A stretch of DNA of 64,000 nt from an uncultured Saccharospirillaceae bacterium (GCA_947503895.1 CANNFT010000007.1:124001-188000), one strand, 5' to 3'. Shown: positions 18,052 through 27,375, counted from the stretch's first letter. Numbers and translations: made by a program. Notes: a model not told the origin generated them from the letters alone.

Positions 18052-18177
18052 TTAATGACGGAGATGGCGTTTCCGTTTTCTGCGATGAAGCATATATCGG
18101 TGCCAACTGGATGTCAGAAAGACCCCAGATAAGAGAATTAATGCCGTGACGGAAAACAGTAATAATGTATCGGACAT
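18052..18177 (-). CDS. Small single-helix membrane protein (41 residues)
   Basis: ATG 18177 with GGAGG seven bases upstream opens a 41-codon frame. Residues 5-23 are hydrophobic (LLLFSVTALILLSGVFLTS), followed by a very basic tail (HRRKRKRHLRH). The positive-inside rule places the C-terminus in the cytoplasm. This is the only feature with a ribosome site in the 414-base gap between its neighbours. No named small membrane protein is recognised. Confidence rests on the strong ribosome site plus the clean helix-basic-tail design. Confidence 0.6.
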   Translation of the reverse strand: MSDTLLLFSVTALILLSGVFLTSSWHRYMLHRRKRKRHLRH

Positions 18178-18315
18178 ACTTTTTCCTCCGATGATGCGAC
18201 CTTGAGCCATAACCTGCTAATATAGTGGCCATTCACAGATAGGCTCCTGCAAGACAGACGGCATGGCAACCGCTGCCCAACTATTGGAGCAAAACAATCT
18301 AAACACTAGGTTCCT

Positions 18316-18972
18316 ATGGATAAAAACGCTATTGAAGCTGCGGTCATGCGTCGCTTCTTACAACATTTAGACAAACGCAAAGACGTACAAAACTTAGAGC
18401 TTATGACGGTGGCTGGTTTCTGCCGTAATTGCTTATCTAAGTGGTATCGGGCAGAAGCAGAAAAGCAAGGCAGTGAAATCAGTGATTCAGAAGCTCGTGC
18501 ATGGGCTTATGGCATGCCTTACGAAGACTGGAAAAGCCAGTATCAAAGTCAAGCCAGCGACATGGAAATGGCCTTGTTTAATCAACAGCAGGCTTTGCAA
18601 TCCGACATGAATCAATATCGTGAGAAGCTTGCACAGAACACCGTCATATTTTCTGAAACATTAGCGCTGGTTGAAAAGTGGTATGAACTATCACCCACGG
18701 CCTTTAAAAACGGCTTAGATGATCAAGCCGTATCGAATGCTCAAGGACAAAATGAAGGCTCCCTCAAAGTATTTGCACTCGGACGCCTGAATGGGTTCAC
18801 GCCAGAACAAACTCTGGCTTGTTTTGGCGAACACTACCGAGACGTGCTTAATACGCCAGATGGGGACGATCACCAAAACATTCGCCAATTTATGCGACAC
18901 GGTTGGCAAGGAATTGCATTTGATTCTGTACCACTGAGGTTAAAATCTGTTGAAGCAACCGGTCACGCATAA
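18316..18972 (+). CDS. Uncharacterised protein, DUF1244-like N-terminus
   Basis: 218 residues. The first ~80 (AAVMRRFLQHLDKRKDVQNL, then MTVAGFCRNCLSKWYRAEAE, AWAYGMPYEDWKSQYQ) resemble the small DUF1244 family: CRNCLSKWY with two Cys and YGMPYxxWK. The remaining ~135 residues are an extension not normally part of that family. Located 103 bases upstream of minC on the same strand, though an imperfect hairpin at 18991-19022 lies between. The family assignment comes from memory of the motif and is tentative. Confidence 0.6.
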   Translation: MDKNAIEAAVMRRFLQHLDKRKDVQNLELMTVAGFCRNCLSKWYRAEAEKQGSEISDSEARAWAYGMPYEDWKSQYQSQASDMEMALFNQQQALQSDMNQYREKLAQNTVIFSETLALVEKWYELSPTAFKNGLDDQAVSNAQGQNEGSLKVFALGRLNGFTPEQTLACFGEHYRDVLNTPDGDDHQNIRQFMRHGWQGIAFDSVPLRLKSVEATGHA

Positions 18973-19075
18973 GACTGCTTCACCGACTAGGTAATCATCG
19001 GGTGGCACGCTGCCTGATGATTCTGAATAGACCGTCAAATGGGTTTACACCAAGGACTTCTCAAGGGAGAATTCG

Positions 19076-19783
19076 ATGGAATCCGCTCTCCAACAAGCGC
19101 CCATCCTGCGCTTAAAAGCCAGCCTTTATCCATTTACGTTGCTTGAATTAAATGAGTTAGATTTACCCGCGATTGAGAGAGATCTGCGCCATCGTCTAAA
19201 GCAAGCGCCACAATTACTCCACCGTGCACCCGTTGTGATTCAGCTTCCACAGCAACCCGTGACACATGAATTGGGCGCAGCACTGCTCACATTATTATCG
19301 CGACTGACGTTGATTCCCATCGGCATCAGAAGCAAAGGCGAACAACACCAAGCACTAGCAAACGCTTTACAGCTGCCATTGCTGAATGAGAGTACCGCCG
19401 ATAAAACGTCTAAAAAGCAGCGTAAATCTCTAGATTCCGCAACAGAAAGTAAAACAAAAACACCCTTAATCATCCAAAGTCCGGTTCGTTCGGGCCAACA
19501 AATTATTCATGCCGAAGGCGACGTCATCGTATTCGGACACGTGGGGCAAGGGGCAGAAGTCTTAGCCAGTGGCAGTATCCATATTTATGGCACGCTAAAT
19601 GGCCGGGCTTTAGCCGGTATACATGGTGATGAAAGCAGCACGATTTGCTGTCAAAAACTGCAAGCCGAACTTTGTGCCATTGCTGGGCACTATCAAGTCA
19701 GCGATGATATGGATCACCAACATTGGCAAAAGCCAGCATATATACAACTATCGGATGGGCGCTTGATTATCCAAAGCGTTTAA
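19076..19783 (+). CDS. minC: Septum-site inhibitor MinC
   Basis: MinC blocks FtsZ polymerisation away from midcell. 235 residues: N-terminal FtsZ-inhibiting domain (1-105), a linker rich in Lys/Ser/Thr, and the C-terminal beta-helix that binds MinD, seen in SGQQIIHAEGDVIVFGHVGQ, GAEVLASGSIHIYGTLNGRA and LAGIHGDESSTI. ATG 19076 follows GGGAG at suitable spacing. First gene of minCDE. Confidence 0.97.
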   Translation: MESALQQAPILRLKASLYPFTLLELNELDLPAIERDLRHRLKQAPQLLHRAPVVIQLPQQPVTHELGAALLTLLSRLTLIPIGIRSKGEQHQALANALQLPLLNESTADKTSKKQRKSLDSATESKTKTPLIIQSPVRSGQQIIHAEGDVIVFGHVGQGAEVLASGSIHIYGTLNGRALAGIHGDESSTICCQKLQAELCAIAGHYQVSDDMDHQHWQKPAYIQLSDGRLIIQSV

Positions 19784-19862
19784 TAAATACTCAGTGCTGT
19801 TGTCGGCTCACATCCGTATTAATTTTTGAATTCATAATAAATACATTTATAGGACCAAGGTT

Positions 19863-20669
19863 TTGGCCAAAATTATCGTAGTGACATCAGGTAAAGGGGG
19901 CGTTGGCAAGACCACCACGAGTGCCGCTATTAGCACAGGTCTCGCGCTAAAAGGACATAAGACTGTCGTCATCGATTTCGATGTAGGGTTGCGAAATCTC
20001 GATCTCATCATGGGGTGCGAGCGCCGTGTGGTATACGACTTTGTTAACGTCGTTAATGGTGAATCCTCACTTAAGCAAACGCTAATAAAAGATAAAAGAA
20101 CAGAAAATCTGTTTATTTTGCCTGCTTCTCAAACCCGCGATAAAGACGCACTCACCAAAGAAGGCGTTGAAAAAGTATTGATGGAATTGAGCCAAGAATT
20201 CGAATTTATCATTTGCGACTCACCCGCCGGCATCGAACACGGTGCTCAAATGGCTCTGTATTTTGCTGATGAAGCCATCATTGTGACCAATCCTGAAGTC
20301 TCCTCTGTCCGCGACAGTGACCGAATTATCGGCATTCTGCAAAGCAAAAGCCGAAAAGCAGAGCAAGGCGAACCGGTAAAAGAACATCTGTTATTGACGC
20401 GTTATAACCCTAAGCGTGTCGAAGAAGGTGAAATGCTGTCAGTGAACGACGTTGAAGAAATCTTAGCCGTTGATCTATTGGGGGTCATTCCTGAATCTCA
20501 GGATGTGCTTAAGGCCTCAAACCAAGGCACACCGGTCATATTGGAAGATCAATCTACAGCAGGCCAAGCATACAGCGATGCTGTCGCCAGATTACTCGGT
20601 GAAAGTTTACCGCACCGATTTTTAGAGGCGCAAAAGAAGGGTTTCTTAGCAAGAGTATTCGGAGGCTAG
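19863..20669 (+). CDS. minD: Septum-site ATPase MinD
   Basis: Membrane-associated ParA-type ATPase that recruits MinC and oscillates with MinE. 268 residues beginning TTG (19863); deviant Walker [11 protein letters not shown], Walker A' [20 protein letters not shown], switch [12 protein letters not shown]. The C-terminal amphipathic membrane-targeting helix [16 protein letters not shown] is intact. The gap to minE is one base. Confidence 0.98.
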   Translation: MAKIIVVTSGKGGVGKTTTSAAISTGLALKGHKTVVIDFDVGLRNLDLIMGCERRVVYDFVNVVNGESSLKQTLIKDKRTENLFILPASQTRDKDALTKEGVEKVLMELSQEFEFIICDSPAGIEHGAQMALYFADEAIIVTNPEVSSVRDSDRIIGILQSKSRKAEQGEPVKEHLLLTRYNPKRVEEGEMLSVNDVEEILAVDLLGVIPESQDVLKASNQGTPVILEDQSTAGQAYSDAVARLLGESLPHRFLEAQKKGFLARVFGG

Positions 20670-20670
20670 C

Positions 20671-20919
20671 ATGTCACTGTTCAGCTACTTTAAATCCGAC
20701 GACAAAAACTCCGCTTCCGTTGCAAAAGAAAGGTTGCAAATTCTGGTTGCCCACGAGCGTAACCAGCGCAATGCTCCCGATTATTTACCTGCCTTGCAAA
20801 AGGAATTAATGGCCGTGGTTGCAAAATACGCAGATATTGAAGCCGACGATATTCACGTTAGCCTCGATAATCAGGATAATTTATCAGTATTAGAACTGAA
20901 CATAACACTGCCGAACTAA
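20671..20919 (+). CDS. minE: Cell division topological specificity factor MinE
   Basis: 82 residues. Membrane-binding and MinD-binding N-terminus ([20 protein letters not shown]) and the topological domain ([20 protein letters not shown]). Stimulates MinD ATPase. Directly follows minD; a strong terminator ends the operon 25 bases downstream. Confidence 0.97.
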   Translation: MSLFSYFKSDDKNSASVAKERLQILVAHERNQRNAPDYLPALQKELMAVVAKYADIEADDIHVSLDNQDNLSVLELNITLPN

Positions 20920-20944
20920 CGGTAAATCGTTTAGCTGCAACCAT

Positions 20945-20975
20945 AAAAAAACCGAAGCTTAGCTTCGGTTTTTTT
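20945..20975. terminator. Terminator of minCDE (bidirectional)
   Basis: A-run, ACCGAAGC-TTA-GCTTCGGT, T-run: a perfect 8-bp stem with A and T tracts. It ends minE (+) and can also terminate the leftward gene that stops at 21021. Confidence 0.92.
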
Positions 20976-21020
20976 ATTTGATGCCAAATTAAATTAAAAG
21001 GCACCACGACAGTTTAAGCA

Positions 21021-21809
21021 TTAATCCCAACGATTAAACAAGACATGTACCGCGCCATCACGTGCGGTAATGTATTGAAAATAACCGCCGTTTGTTGCTG
21101 TCATTGCACAAATTTTGCTGCCAAAAGTATTGTATTCAATGCACTGCATTTTCGAAGTTTCAATACCTTGCGTTTCATACGCACAATCATTGCTGGTTTC
21201 TGCGGTATCACTCACTAAGTCTCGCGTCGTACGCGCTAAAACATAACGCAAATCCTGATAATGACGATAAGACATGCCATCTAATCCATAGGCTTGACTG
21301 TCACGGTTCTTAAGCAAGTCGCTGTAACACAATGCAGGGTCCGGTAACCACAGCGTCGTATCATCATAACGTGTACGAACCTTCGGTAACGTTGAGAAAC
21401 CACTTTCTGCTAACACGATATTGGTTGAGTCGACATAATCCTTTGAAACAATAAAATCACCTTTGTCGCTTGGTACCACACAAATGTCGTAACCAACGTT
21501 ATGACATTGAATGTCATTCAGTGAGATTGACACGGTATCGTTCGCGCACGTGGTATCAGCAGCAAATGTTTGCGTCATCGTTTCCAATGCTTTCACAGCA
21601 TAAGCGCGTTTGTCTTCAAGCTCGTAATAAAAATCACTGAAAATGAAATAGGTAGATGGGTCTTGCGTATTACTAGCTGCTAAGTCAGATTGACATGCAG
21701 AAAAAACGGGTACTGACACAGTCGGTGCAGGCTTTTGTGCATTCGCAAAAGTCGTAAAACTAGCCGCACTTAATAATGCTGCAGTGGTCAGTACTTGAGT
21801 AAATTTCAT
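21021..21809 (-). CDS. Secreted protein of unknown function with many cysteines
   Basis: 262 residues from ATG 21809. Clear signal peptide MKFTQVLTTAALLSAASFTT with cleavage near ANA-QK. The mature part has about ten Cys (CQSDL, TTCAND, IQCHNVGYDICVV, ALCYSDL, SNDCAYE, MQCIEYNTFGSKICAM), likely disulfides in the periplasm or outside. Two copies of a similar unit (QCHNVGYDICVV...KGDFIV and QCIEYNTFGSKICAM...NGGYFQY) suggest internal duplication. Not recognised. The upstream in-frame extension to 21869 is unlikely. Confidence 0.75.
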   Translation of the reverse strand: MKFTQVLTTAALLSAASFTTFANAQKPAPTVSVPVFSACQSDLAASNTQDPSTYFIFSDFYYELEDKRAYAVKALETMTQTFAADTTCANDTVSISLNDIQCHNVGYDICVVPSDKGDFIVSKDYVDSTNIVLAESGFSTLPKVRTRYDDTTLWLPDPALCYSDLLKNRDSQAYGLDGMSYRHYQDLRYVLARTTRDLVSDTAETSNDCAYETQGIETSKMQCIEYNTFGSKICAMTATNGGYFQYITARDGAVHVLFNRWD

Positions 21810-22020
21810 GATGTGCCTCACATGATTAATAGTGGTGCGCAGACTAATGGGTTGCTGCACGTCTGACAATCAGAACTATTTATTAGGATTGAACACAAAT
21901 AAGACTATTTACGCCATTATTGCACCAATATGAAGCCAATTTTGTGAAGTGTTCTTTTTCGAAGGGGGAAGTTCGCGTATCTTAACACTGAGCAGATTTC
22001 ATACTTTGGACTTCATCACA

Positions 22021-22899
22021 ATGCCGCCACGAAGCTATTTGATCGAATTACACATCGCTGTTTTACTGCTCGGGGCAACGGCTTTATTTGGAAAACTTGT
22101 GAGCTTACCCGCCGTGAGCATCATCGTCGGTCGATCCGCTTTCACCGTGATGGCATTAATATTCGTTATGTTTTTTTTAAAGGTTTCGTTTCGCCTATCT
22201 TCGAGGCAACAAACGATTAAACTTTCGTTTACCGGTTTTCTATTGGCATTACATTGGTGTGCTTTCTTTGCATCCATTCAGATGTCGACGGTCGCGATTG
22301 GCGTATTGGGGTTTGCGACCTACCCAATGTTTGTCACCTTACTCGAACCGATATTTTTTAACGAACGCTTGCAGAAAAAAGATGTATTAAGCGGGTTAGG
22401 TGTATTTACAGGCCTTTTGCTCATGGTGCCAGAGTGGGAAATTAAAAACACGCACACAATTGCCTTATTAATAGCCGTTCTGTCTGGTTTCTTACTGGCA
22501 ATTTTTACAATACTGAATCGAAAGCTGGTTAAACAGCATCACTTTTTGCAAATTACATTTTATCAACACTTGTCAGCGGGAGCTTGCATGTTGCCATTTG
22601 CCATGTGGTGGTCACCCATACCTAATGGACAGCAGTGGGCGCTTTTAGCTTTATTGGGTGTTGCCTTTACCGCCATTCCACAAGCATTACTCGTACGCTG
22701 TCTCAACCACTTGAAAGCACACTTAGTCAGTATCAGCGTCGGGCTTGAACCGGTCTATTCCATTTTGTTAGCCATGCTTTTACTATCCGAATTTCCTACC
22801 CTAAATATTGTGATCGGCGGCGGTGTGATCATGGTGTCCGTATTCTACGCTTCAATCACCCATAACCAGCGCCACCGTGCACTACAGATTGAGAATTAA
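22021..22899 (+). CDS. EamA/DMT-family transporter
   Basis: 292 residues with ten hydrophobic segments in two EamA halves. The C-terminal half has the usual GLEPVYSILLAMLLLSEFPT (cf. EPV....L..LGE). Substrate unknown; the family exports amino acids, nucleosides and other small molecules. Start ATG 22021 (MPPRSYLIELHIAVLLLGAT) gives the standard length; the frame runs upstream to 21949. A second, unrelated EamA protein is encoded convergently next door. Confidence 0.88.
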   Translation: MPPRSYLIELHIAVLLLGATALFGKLVSLPAVSIIVGRSAFTVMALIFVMFFLKVSFRLSSRQQTIKLSFTGFLLALHWCAFFASIQMSTVAIGVLGFATYPMFVTLLEPIFFNERLQKKDVLSGLGVFTGLLLMVPEWEIKNTHTIALLIAVLSGFLLAIFTILNRKLVKQHHFLQITFYQHLSAGACMLPFAMWWSPIPNGQQWALLALLGVAFTAIPQALLVRCLNHLKAHLVSISVGLEPVYSILLAMLLLSEFPTLNIVIGGGVIMVSVFYASITHNQRHRALQIEN

Positions 22900-22986
22900 G
22901 ACTTCCATGCTCTACCCGTGAAAGACGTTGTGAAAGTTGTACTCAATGGACACAGCAGAATTTTCGGCAGAGCAAGTGAAGTCTCG

Positions 22987-23901
22987 TTATTTCTTTATCT
23001 TCCAAATTCGGCCGTCAATAAACGATAAACCTAATCCAATAAATGCCATACCGATGAAATGAATCATCTGTAAGGATTCATCTAAAAACACGGAACCCAA
23101 TAATATTGCCGATACGGGAATCAGAAAAGTAACCAGAGAAATATTACCGGCACCCGACGTCGATAATATTCGAAAATAAATAATGTATGCGAGTGCCGTA
23201 GAGAATAATGCCAGCCCGATCACTGCACCCCATATCCCCATGCTCGGGTTGCTTAAATTAAAGGGTTGGTCCACCCAAAGCACGATGGGCAGCAATATGA
23301 CAGATGCCATGGTAAGCTGCCCAGTGGTCGCCATGATGGGATTCACGCCCATGGATTTTAAGCGCCGACCGTAAACACTGGCTAATCCATAGCAAAACGT
23401 CGCCATGACAATCGCCAATTGCCCCAACACGCTGTCCCCTATGCCAACCAATAAATCAGGGCCAATCATAATCACAACGCCAATAAAGCCGATCACGATA
23501 CCGCTTATTTTACTCAGTGATAATTTTTCATCGGCTAACATTAACCCTGCCAATAGAACGGTCCACAAAGGCATGGTCGCATTTAATATAGACGCCAGCC
23601 CCGACTGAATATGTGTTTGCCCCCAAACAATAAGCGTAAATGGAATAACATTATTGACGCACCCCATTATCGCTAATGTGCTCCATACAGACCACGACCG
23701 AGGTGGTCGGATACCCATCGCGAACAAAATACACCACAAGGCCGATGCGGCGAGTAAAACTCTTAGCGTAACAATGGTCAGTGGTGGCAATGCCTTAACG
23801 GCGATTTCAACAAAAAAGAATGAACACCCCCAAAGTACAGATAAAAATAACAGCATGGCCCATTCAAGTGGGCCCATTGTACGATTGATGGCAGTGTTCA
23901 T
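22987..23901 (-). CDS. EamA/DMT-family transporter
   Basis: 304 residues, ten membrane segments. Motifs: VLWGCSFFFVEIAVKALPPLT in helix 1-2, FIGVVIMIGPDLL at the end of half one, and TFLIPVSAILLGSVFLDESL in the second half. ATG 23901 has AAGGA nine bases upstream, deciding it over the frame to 23973. Convergent with the other EamA gene. Confidence 0.9.
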   Translation of the reverse strand: MNTAINRTMGPLEWAMLLFLSVLWGCSFFFVEIAVKALPPLTIVTLRVLLAASALWCILFAMGIRPPRSWSVWSTLAIMGCVNNVIPFTLIVWGQTHIQSGLASILNATMPLWTVLLAGLMLADEKLSLSKISGIVIGFIGVVIMIGPDLLVGIGDSVLGQLAIVMATFCYGLASVYGRRLKSMGVNPIMATTGQLTMASVILLPIVLWVDQPFNLSNPSMGIWGAVIGLALFSTALAYIIYFRILSTSGAGNISLVTFLIPVSAILLGSVFLDESLQMIHFIGMAFIGLGLSFIDGRIWKIKK

Positions 23902-23994
23902 GAGTGAATGTCCTTGCAATGATGGCTTTCTATTGTAATTCCTATAACGGCTTTCTCCACCGATACTCAACACGTAAGAGTGTTTTAATAAACA

Positions 23995-24348
23995 CTACGC
24001 TTCTAGGGTGACTTTTTTAGAATAGGAATGACGATCGATATCTAATATCTCAACGGTTACTGAGCCGGTAAACCATGTTAACGATTGGCACACAGCTGAC
24101 AAGATACAGTTCGACAAATACAATTTTTCTTCATCCGTTCTTCCCGATAAAAGACGCGTACTCACATGAATAAAGTCGGGCATTGTCTCGGTGTCACTGG
24201 CGACAAAATAGTGGTCAAAGCCCATTGCTCTGACTTTAATATCGTGGACTTCAAATAAATTACTGTTAGACGCCCCCGCATGAACAGCCTTCAATAGGGC
24301 TTTAACATCAATATCTGAATGAGAATACTCAATAATACAATGTGGCAT
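23995..24348 (-). CDS. 5-carboxymethyl-2-hydroxymuconate isomerase-like protein
   Basis: 117 residues beginning MPHCIIEYS; Pro2 is the catalytic base of this tautomerase-superfamily enzyme (HpcD/HpaF). In homoprotocatechuate degradation it isomerises 5-carboxymethyl-2-hydroxymuconate. No other hpa/hpc genes are nearby, so the true substrate may differ. It is 12 bases downstream of the LysE-family gene on the same strand, so probably co-transcribed. Confidence 0.85.
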   Translation of the reverse strand: MPHCIIEYSHSDIDVKALLKAVHAGASNSNLFEVHDIKVRAMGFDHYFVASDTETMPDFIHVSTRLLSGRTDEEKLYLSNCILSAVCQSLTWFTGSVTVEILDIDRHSYSKKVTLEA

Positions 24349-24360
24349 ACATTTTCCCCT

Positions 24361-24978
24361 TTATTTCGATGCAGTCGCTAATCCAACGCCAAACCCAATA
24401 AAACAACCTCCCCCTATTCTATTCACCCACTTACGGCCCTTTGATGAACCTAACCAAACTTGTGCAGACTGAGCCAAATACGCATACAGCAAATGAATGA
24501 TCAGCACTAACACGCTGTAAGTGATCACTAGAAAACTAAACTGTTGTGCAGAATGATCTTGGTAAGAAATGAATTGAGGAAAGACCGACAGGAAGAAAAA
24601 AACAGCTTTTGGGTTCGTCAATTGTAAACTCAACCCTTCAAAAAATTTCCAGAAATACGTGTTGTTACTCTGTTGTGTCACGGCAACAATAGGCGAAGCC
24701 GTTGACCGCCAAAGCTTTATGCCTAAATAAATCAAATACACAGCACCTAACACTTTCATAACATTGAATGCCAATGACGATGTCATCAACAGCAATCCCA
24801 AACTCGTTGCTGAAACAGCAGCCACCAAAAAGGTTCCTGCGACGATACCAAGAATGCCACTGACCGCCGTCAAAAATCCGGAGCGAATGGAATTGGTGAG
24901 TGTTAGTATCACACCAGGGCCAGGACTCATCACCGTAATGGTTGCCACTACAACGAATAATAAATAGTTCTCCATCAA
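24361..24978 (-). CDS. LysE/RhtB-family amino-acid exporter
   Basis: 205 residues, six membrane segments. N-terminal family pattern VVATITVMSPGPGVILTLTN (cf. PGP), later LTNPKAVFFFLSVFPQF and the C-terminal GGGCFIGFGVGLA. Exports amino acids or derivatives. Two-gene unit with the isomerase-like gene downstream. Confidence 0.92.
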   Translation of the reverse strand: MMENYLLFVVVATITVMSPGPGVILTLTNSIRSGFLTAVSGILGIVAGTFLVAAVSATSLGLLLMTSSLAFNVMKVLGAVYLIYLGIKLWRSTASPIVAVTQQSNNTYFWKFFEGLSLQLTNPKAVFFFLSVFPQFISYQDHSAQQFSFLVITYSVLVLIIHLLYAYLAQSAQVWLGSSKGRKWVNRIGGGCFIGFGVGLATASK

Positions 24979-25122
24979 CCCTCACCCCTATTTGGCAATA
25001 CAGCAATATACGCCGTCGAAGGGAAAAATCCCAGCGGAAACCATTTTCTTGTTTGTGAGATGGTCTGGTTAATTACATGCAAAACGCGGACGTTACAAAG
25101 GCGTTATTTAATTGAAGATCAC

Positions 25123-25566
25123 TCAATCATTGAGTTTTTCACCATCTCGATGGGTTTTATACTGGGGTAAGTCATCGTGAATATCGAACCAATCTGCTTT
25201 CGATTCAGTAAAGATATGAGCATCCCCTTTAACACCACTGTGCGAATCCAGTGTGCCCAATGAGAACTCCACGACGGAACCATGACTGTCGGAAGCCTGA
25301 AACGTTAAACTTGAACCGCAGCGTCGACAAAATTGACGAACACTGCCGTTATGAGCAACGTATTTCTGAAGATTGGTTTCACCAGACAGCCAACTAAAAT
25401 TTTGAGACGCCACTTCACCAAAAGTTGAAAATGCAGCACCGTGAAACTTACGACACATTTTACAGTGGCAATGACCAACATTGGGTAAAAGATCACACAC
25501 CTGATATTTCACCGCACCACATAGACAAGAACCATGTTGAATTGACGTACTTGAATTTGAATGCAT
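25123..25566 (-). CDS. GFA (glutathione-dependent formaldehyde-activating)-family protein
   Basis: 147 residues with the GFA zinc ligands: GSCLCGAVKY (CxC), HCHCKMCRK (CxCxxC) and FCRRCGSSL (CxxC). Only some members act on S-hydroxymethylglutathione; many are uncharacterised, so the reaction is not assigned. Single gene, leftward. Confidence 0.9.
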   Translation of the reverse strand: MHSNSSTSIQHGSCLCGAVKYQVCDLLPNVGHCHCKMCRKFHGAAFSTFGEVASQNFSWLSGETNLQKYVAHNGSVRQFCRRCGSSLTFQASDSHGSVVEFSLGTLDSHSGVKGDAHIFTESKADWFDIHDDLPQYKTHRDGEKLND

Positions 25567-25657
25567 TTTTTAATGCTCTTGCATGAAGCATGGCTGGAGC
25601 CCATAACCCTCATTTTGAATTTATCAATGAATGAGGGTCGTTAGGCAATGGAATATA

Positions 25658-26656
25658 TTAGGCAGATTGAACTCGACCAAACATAGCTGAAATGGTGTGT
25701 TTGAGTCCTTCGTCAAACGGTGTCAGTCGAACCCCTAGTTCACGCTGTACTTTTGATCCATTGGGAATCGCTTGCCATTGCAGAAAATGGAATTCACCCT
25801 TAGCGACCAAAGGCGGCTTGTTGATCACATTTGCTACGCTTTCCCCAACACTGGCCAGCGCCTTGCCCAGCCAAGTGGGCAATACAATGGGTAGGCGCTT
25901 ATTCATGCCGAGTTCACGATACACTTCCGCCACCATCTCCGTTAATGAAAGATAGCGCTCAGACACAATAAAACGCTCACCGGTCTGTGCTTGTTCTGCG
26001 AGCACATGCGCTTCTCCTACGTCCTCTGAATACACCAATGGAAAACCGCCGGGCAACAATGCAGGTAACTGCCCGTGGTAACTCTTTTGAATGATGTCAT
26101 TCAAACCAACTGCGTGCTCGATATCAGGGCCTGGGCCGTACACACCTGCAGGGTGAATAAAAACCGCATCTAAACCTTGTTCGATGGCTTGGGTGACAAA
26201 GTGATCGGCTTGTTGCTTAGAGCGTTCGTAGTAGGTGCCTTTGGGGTTTGAATCGAGCGTCGATTCATCGTAATGCTCACCACGTCCCGCTTGAAATACG
26301 TCTATGGTGCTGGTGTAGACAAACTTAGCAACCGAGTGCTCCAAGGCTGCACGCAACATATTTTGAGTACCAATCACATTCACACGGGTAAAAACATCTG
26401 GGTCGCGGAACCATTGCTCTGGCAAGCCCGCTGCGTGGTGAACCACACTGCACCCTTGCATTGCTTGCTTTACCGAATCGTAATCGCAGATGTCGCCTTC
26501 AACGAACTCGCACGCACTGGGTAAAACAGCTTGCGCTCGCTCAATCGAACGCACTAAAACGCGAACGGTACGGCCACGTTTGATCAATGATTGTACGATA
26601 TTAAAGCCAACCGTACCCGTTGCGCCGGTCACGAGGGTCAGGTCTTGAGTCATAGC
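25658..26656 (-). CDS. NAD-dependent epimerase/dehydratase (extended SDR)
   Basis: 332 residues from ATG 26656. Rossmann motif LVTGATGTVGFNIVQSLIKRG at the N-terminus, acidic region EFVEGDICD, and the catalytic pair YERSK (YxxxK) after TSTIDVF. Related to dihydroflavonol-4-reductase/3-beta-HSD-like reductases. Substrate unknown. The frame extends 19 codons upstream (26713) but ATG 26656 sits right before the first strand. Single gene. Confidence 0.9.
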   Translation of the reverse strand, partial: AMTQDLTLVTGATGTVGFNIVQSLIKRGRTVRVLVRSIERAQAVLPSACEFVEGDICDYDSVKQAMQGCSVVHHAAGLPEQWFRDPDVFTRVNVIGTQNMLRAALEHSVAKFVYTSTIDVFQAGRGEHYDESTLDSNPKGTYYERSKQQADHFVTQAIEQGLDAVFIHPAGVYGPGPDIEHAVGLNDIIQKSYHGQLPALLPGGFPLVYSEDVGEAHVLAEQAQTGERFIVSERYLSLTEMVAEVYRELGMNKRLPIVLPTWLGKALASVGESVANVINKPPLVAKGEFHFLQWQAIPNGSKVQRELGVRLTPFDEGLKHTISAMFGRVQSA

Positions 26657-27014
26657 GATTCTTATTGTTAGTGGCTGAAGTACCTTCATATGCGATTCAA
26701 TTTTGTGACGCAAGCCATATTTTTAAAAATTTATCGCTGTGGGCCGTTTTGACACCAAACTGGCCTTACCTGCAATCCTTCCTCTGATTCAATGAAGGCA
26801 GTAGAACCCGTTAAGTGACTCGGGTCCACTCAAATGGGGTTTCGATGTTTCGTGACAACCACACCTGAAGATTTAGAGTTGAACAGGGCTAAAAGAAAAC
26901 TATGACGATACGCTTTCAAAGCAAAATGGGTAGGCAAAAGTATCCATTCTGGCACCCTGCCTACGGACTCCTAATATAAAATGCAATACATATCAAAGCG
27001 CCCCAACGACGTGA
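26657..27014. other. Gene-free stretch upstream of the epimerase
   Basis: About 360 bases between the epimerase start and the monooxygenase stop. It must hold the epimerase promoter. I see no gene, RNA structure or strong terminator. Confidence 0.4.
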
Positions 27015-27314
27015 TCAATTAGGTCCAACAATATTGGATTCATAATAAACAGAATCAGGAGCGCAGGCTAAAAGCGGGGCCACTGTGGCCATAATTTTTT
27101 TGAATTCAGCTGAATTTTTGTAACGCTCAAATGCCGTCATATTTTCCCACTCTTCGTACAACAAAAAATCGTGAGGTTCAGCTGCATCTTGGTACAGGGT
27201 ATAAGTCATACAACCATCCAGTATTTTATTTCGTTCTACTTCAGCACTCAAAAACTTAACAAACGCTTCTTGATTGGATTGATCCACATTCAATCTTATA
27301 CGAATAACCACCAT
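27015..27314 (-). CDS. Antibiotic biosynthesis monooxygenase (ABM)-domain protein, YgiN-like
   Basis: 99 residues, dimeric ferredoxin-like fold typical of ABM/quinol monooxygenases: VVIRIRLNVDQSNQEAF, ILDGCMTYTLYQDAAEPHDF, LLYEEWENMTAFERYKNS. Likely acts on a quinol-like or aromatic compound without cofactor. Divergent from a MarR regulator with paired operator-like repeats between, a common arrangement for quinone/phenol stress genes. Confidence 0.88.
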   Translation of the reverse strand: MVVIRIRLNVDQSNQEAFVKFLSAEVERNKILDGCMTYTLYQDAAEPHDFLLYEEWENMTAFERYKNSAEFKKIMATVAPLLACAPDSVYYESNIVGPN

Positions 27315-27334
27315 GTGACAGACTCCCTGAGATA

Positions 27335-27375
27335 TAGTAAAGTTAACTTACTAAATTATAGTAAACCTACTTTAC
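27335..27375. promoter_or_regulatory. Two operator-like palindromes in the MarR divergon
   Basis: Site 1, 27335-27353, TAGTAAAGTTAACTTACTA, has a perfect core AAGTTAACTT with TAGT/ACTA flanks. Site 2, 27359-27375, contains GTAAA-CCTAC-TTTAC. Both contain TAGTAAA and lie in the 81-base gap between the divergent ABM and marR genes, where a MarR dimer would repress both. The repeats are seen directly; binding is inferred. Confidence 0.6.

Noticed and set aside
17987..18232. Open frame of 81 codons on the minus strand
   Set aside because: It overlaps the better-supported 41-codon gene, whose GGAGG and membrane helix are in a different frame. Its own start has no ribosome site.
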